Source: Plantago ovata (taxonomy: Eukaryota > Streptophyta > Magnoliopsida > Lamiales > Plantaginaceae). From it: a stretch of 64,000 nt of DNA. Position 1 is the stretch's first letter. Every line of letters starts with the position of its first letter. The stretch covers positions 116,948,880-117,012,879 of the forward strand of contig CM051456.1 in NCBI GenBank assembly GCA_028274465.1. Reading direction: 5' to 3'. The position numbers and the translations under genes were made by a program. Below, one piece after another: positions 61,989 through 64,000 of this stretch. Below the pieces are notes generated by a model. The model made no database searches and was not told the origin of the DNA. It saw nothing but the letters and a program-made list of their open reading frames with translations.

Positions 61989-62250
61989 TACTTCATCCGG
62001 AAACTTTAAGGTTTACACTTTGTTTCTATTGACTTTTTATGTACGGTTTGCCCTCAAATTAATTATAATTGATTACGAAAAAAATAATTTTAAAAGTTAT
62101 ATTATACAAATATAAGAAATATACTTTTATAATATAACTTTTAAAATTATTTTTTTCTTAACGAATTATTATTATTTGAGGTCGAACTGGACATTGAAAA
62201 GTCAACAAAAATAAATAAAGTGTAAACCTTTAAAGTTTCCGGAGTAAGTA
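61989..62250. mobile_element. Stowaway-like MITE, copy B
   Basis: TACTTCATCCGGAAACTT at the left and its inverse at the right, with TA at both borders. The interior (GATTACGAAAAAAATAATTT, TATAAGAAATATACTTTTAT) matches copy A at 844-1102 closely over the whole length. It folds into one long hairpin. Confidence 0.85.
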
Positions 62251-63269
62251 TTTACTTGGTTGTACACCTATACCTATTTACCTGCATACTTTCATAACAC
62301 TATCACTTATTATGAACACAATAATACAAAGTTCATACATGGTTATTTCATAGATAGAGTTTAATCCACATCACTATTTAACAATGTTAAAAATTAAAAT
62401 TTACTATGGGATAATAAGTTAATAACCATTAGTATAAGTAGTAAAGATTCATATTTGGTCCAAATGCATAGCTTCAGTTGAGGCATCATACTCTTTATAC
62501 GATTTTGTTTATTTCATAATTGTTGAATAAATCATACAACCGTCTCTCAATCAACTGAAACTCGTTCCCGATTCAACTTCCTATTAACTATAACTCCAAT
62601 TAGACAAACAACTGTATAGATATTTAACGTGGCTCGACCTTCAATAAGTTTACGTCCACAGGGATATCATGAACAGTCCACTAACAAAATCATATTGCAG
62701 TATACTAGATCAATCAACTTAATTGACAATTTTTCACTTTTCTCTCTCAATTTTGAACTCACTGTCTCTTTAGAATCACAATTTAACTGGATTATCTCTC
62801 TTCCTAAAATGATATATGCGTGTTTTGTTGTCGTTGCTATTGTAATTAAATAAAAGTTCTAACTTCAAGTAATCAACTACTCTAAAAAAAAAATTAAAAT
62901 AGCAGCCTCCAATTAGTTAGGCGGGAAACTGTTTAGAGTTCGTTATTGTGTTTTCTTCTTCTAACTTCTTTCTAACTACCTGAATTAATCTCCACCGTTC
63001 CTCAAAATATAATTATGACCGTTGGTTCAATGTTCTTGATGATGTTGAAGCAACAGTGGCCATAACACCAACTCCGGAATAAAGGATCAAGTTATACAAT
63101 TCACAATAGTGCGGGTCGATTTTACTAAACTAAAAATTTCTACTCCAAAATAAAATTTCATATTTGACTTTTAAATAATTTTCTAAATTACACGAAACTA
63201 AGTTTATCAAATGAGCTCTCACAATAAAATCTTATATACGGTACCAGGAGCTCTTGGTCCTACTTTTAC
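62251..63269. other. Intergenic, no gene seen
   Basis: AT-rich. ATTTAACGTGGCTCGACCTT near 62618 followed by TTTACGTCCACAGGG is a phrase common in old plant retroelement DNA. No coding signature is seen. Confidence 0.4.
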
Positions 63270-63455
63270 GTACCTTAACCTTAAGTTTAAAAAATTTTGT
63301 TTGTTGAACTTTTTTTTTCGGTTTGACCTCACTTTCATAATTAACATTTTAAATTATTTTTATCGTATGATTTAAAAATAATTTGAGGTCAAACCAACTC
63401 TAATAAAAAAAAAAGAAAAAAGTGTTAAACTACAAAATTATAACCATGTAATAGT
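63270..63455. mobile_element. Stowaway-like MITE, copy C (decayed)
   Basis: The inner arms GGTTTGACCTCA and TGAGGTCAAACC and the flanking AACTTTTTTTTTC / AGTGTTAAACTAC match copies A and B. The terminal repeats are eroded, so the borders are approximate. Confidence 0.5.
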
Positions 63456-64000
63456 AAAAACAGATGATTAGCTTATTGCACTATGAAGTAAAAGTCCACA
63501 TATTTGAACTTTTCCAGATTAGTGTGTTTAACAAACGTTGAAAATGTCAATGGCCAATGGAAACTTTTGAGAGTCAAAACTCAAAAGAGAGTTAGAAAAG
63601 GAAAAAACAGACGGGATCACGAAGTGCCCATCTAATGATTATTCGTAAAGAAACAAGTTTTAAAGTTGATTTAAAATCACCACTTTTTCTTTGTGAATTC
63701 CATCATTTCCATGGCCAAGTTCATCCATATTGAAAGGGAAAAAGGATTGTCCTCACTATTCAAAATTGCAATATGGGATCCATACTTCTCTTTCCTATTT
63801 GATCGAGAAACAAAAAGTTGCTTCACTAATTCACTTCACTAAGAAAGAAAGCATATTATTAAATAGCAGGTGCTTCTATTTCATAAGGACCATGAAAACA
63901 TTCATGTCATATAGTATAGTATAGTACTTCGTATAATATATCAATTTACAGTTGAAACATGAGTGACACACAAATATGAAACTTGACGGTATTCGCCCCA
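63456..64000. other. Intergenic, no gene seen
   Basis: AT-rich DNA. An open frame at 63730-63924 has no recognisable family. Confidence 0.4.

Overview
The window is nuclear DNA of a flowering plant. It is AT-rich and has spliced genes with plant-type introns, two histone H3.3 genes, an S-protein-homolog gene, a plant-type SCAI gene, PPR and F-box pseudogenes, plastid-derived DNA, and many plant transposons (LINE, Copia, Gypsy, hAT, 9-bp-TSD elements, Stowaway and Tourist MITEs). It looks like a eudicot; I would not commit to an order.

Layout. 0.4-7.7 kb: two decayed LINE tails broken up by MITEs and by a 9-bp-TSD element that itself carries an hAT insertion. 8.9-9.3 kb: a small intact secreted S-protein homolog (minus). 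10.1-12.35 kb: an intact three-exon WEB-type coiled-coil gene (minus). 13.0-16.9 kb: apparently a Gypsy remnant split by a Copia-type LTR. 17.8-26.2 kb: a graveyard of host genes: tubulin-folding cofactor C, ACINUS, a PPR protein, and a duplicated unidentified exon. 27.2-28.5 kb: a broken F-box gene. 33.7-36.0 and 41.5-43.0 kb: two histone H3.3 genes on the minus strand, with identical exon structure, long leader introns and related promoters. 43.2-48.5 kb: LINE pieces, tandemly duplicated remnants of a papain-like protease gene, and a chimeric plastid insertion with a mutated trnR. 51.5-58.2 kb: a complete nine-exon SCAI homolog (minus). 58.2-64 kb: intergenic, with a Copia 3' LTR and two more copies of the first MITE family.

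The intact genes are housekeeping or regulatory: replication-independent chromatin (H3.3), transcriptional regulation (SCAI), a coiled-coil protein of the chloroplast-movement family, and a secreted peptide-like protein. They do not form one pathway. From memory, their content (coiled coil, H3.3 pair, SCAI, cofactor C, ACINUS) resembles the distal end of Arabidopsis chromosome 4, so this looks like a conserved gene block partly eroded by pseudogenisation and transposons. I found no previously undescribed multi-gene system. The most unusual items are a cluster of small perfect hairpins at 36.66 kb, the plastid insertion, the duplicated H3.3 leader intron, and the pair of 9-bp-TSD elements sharing termini.
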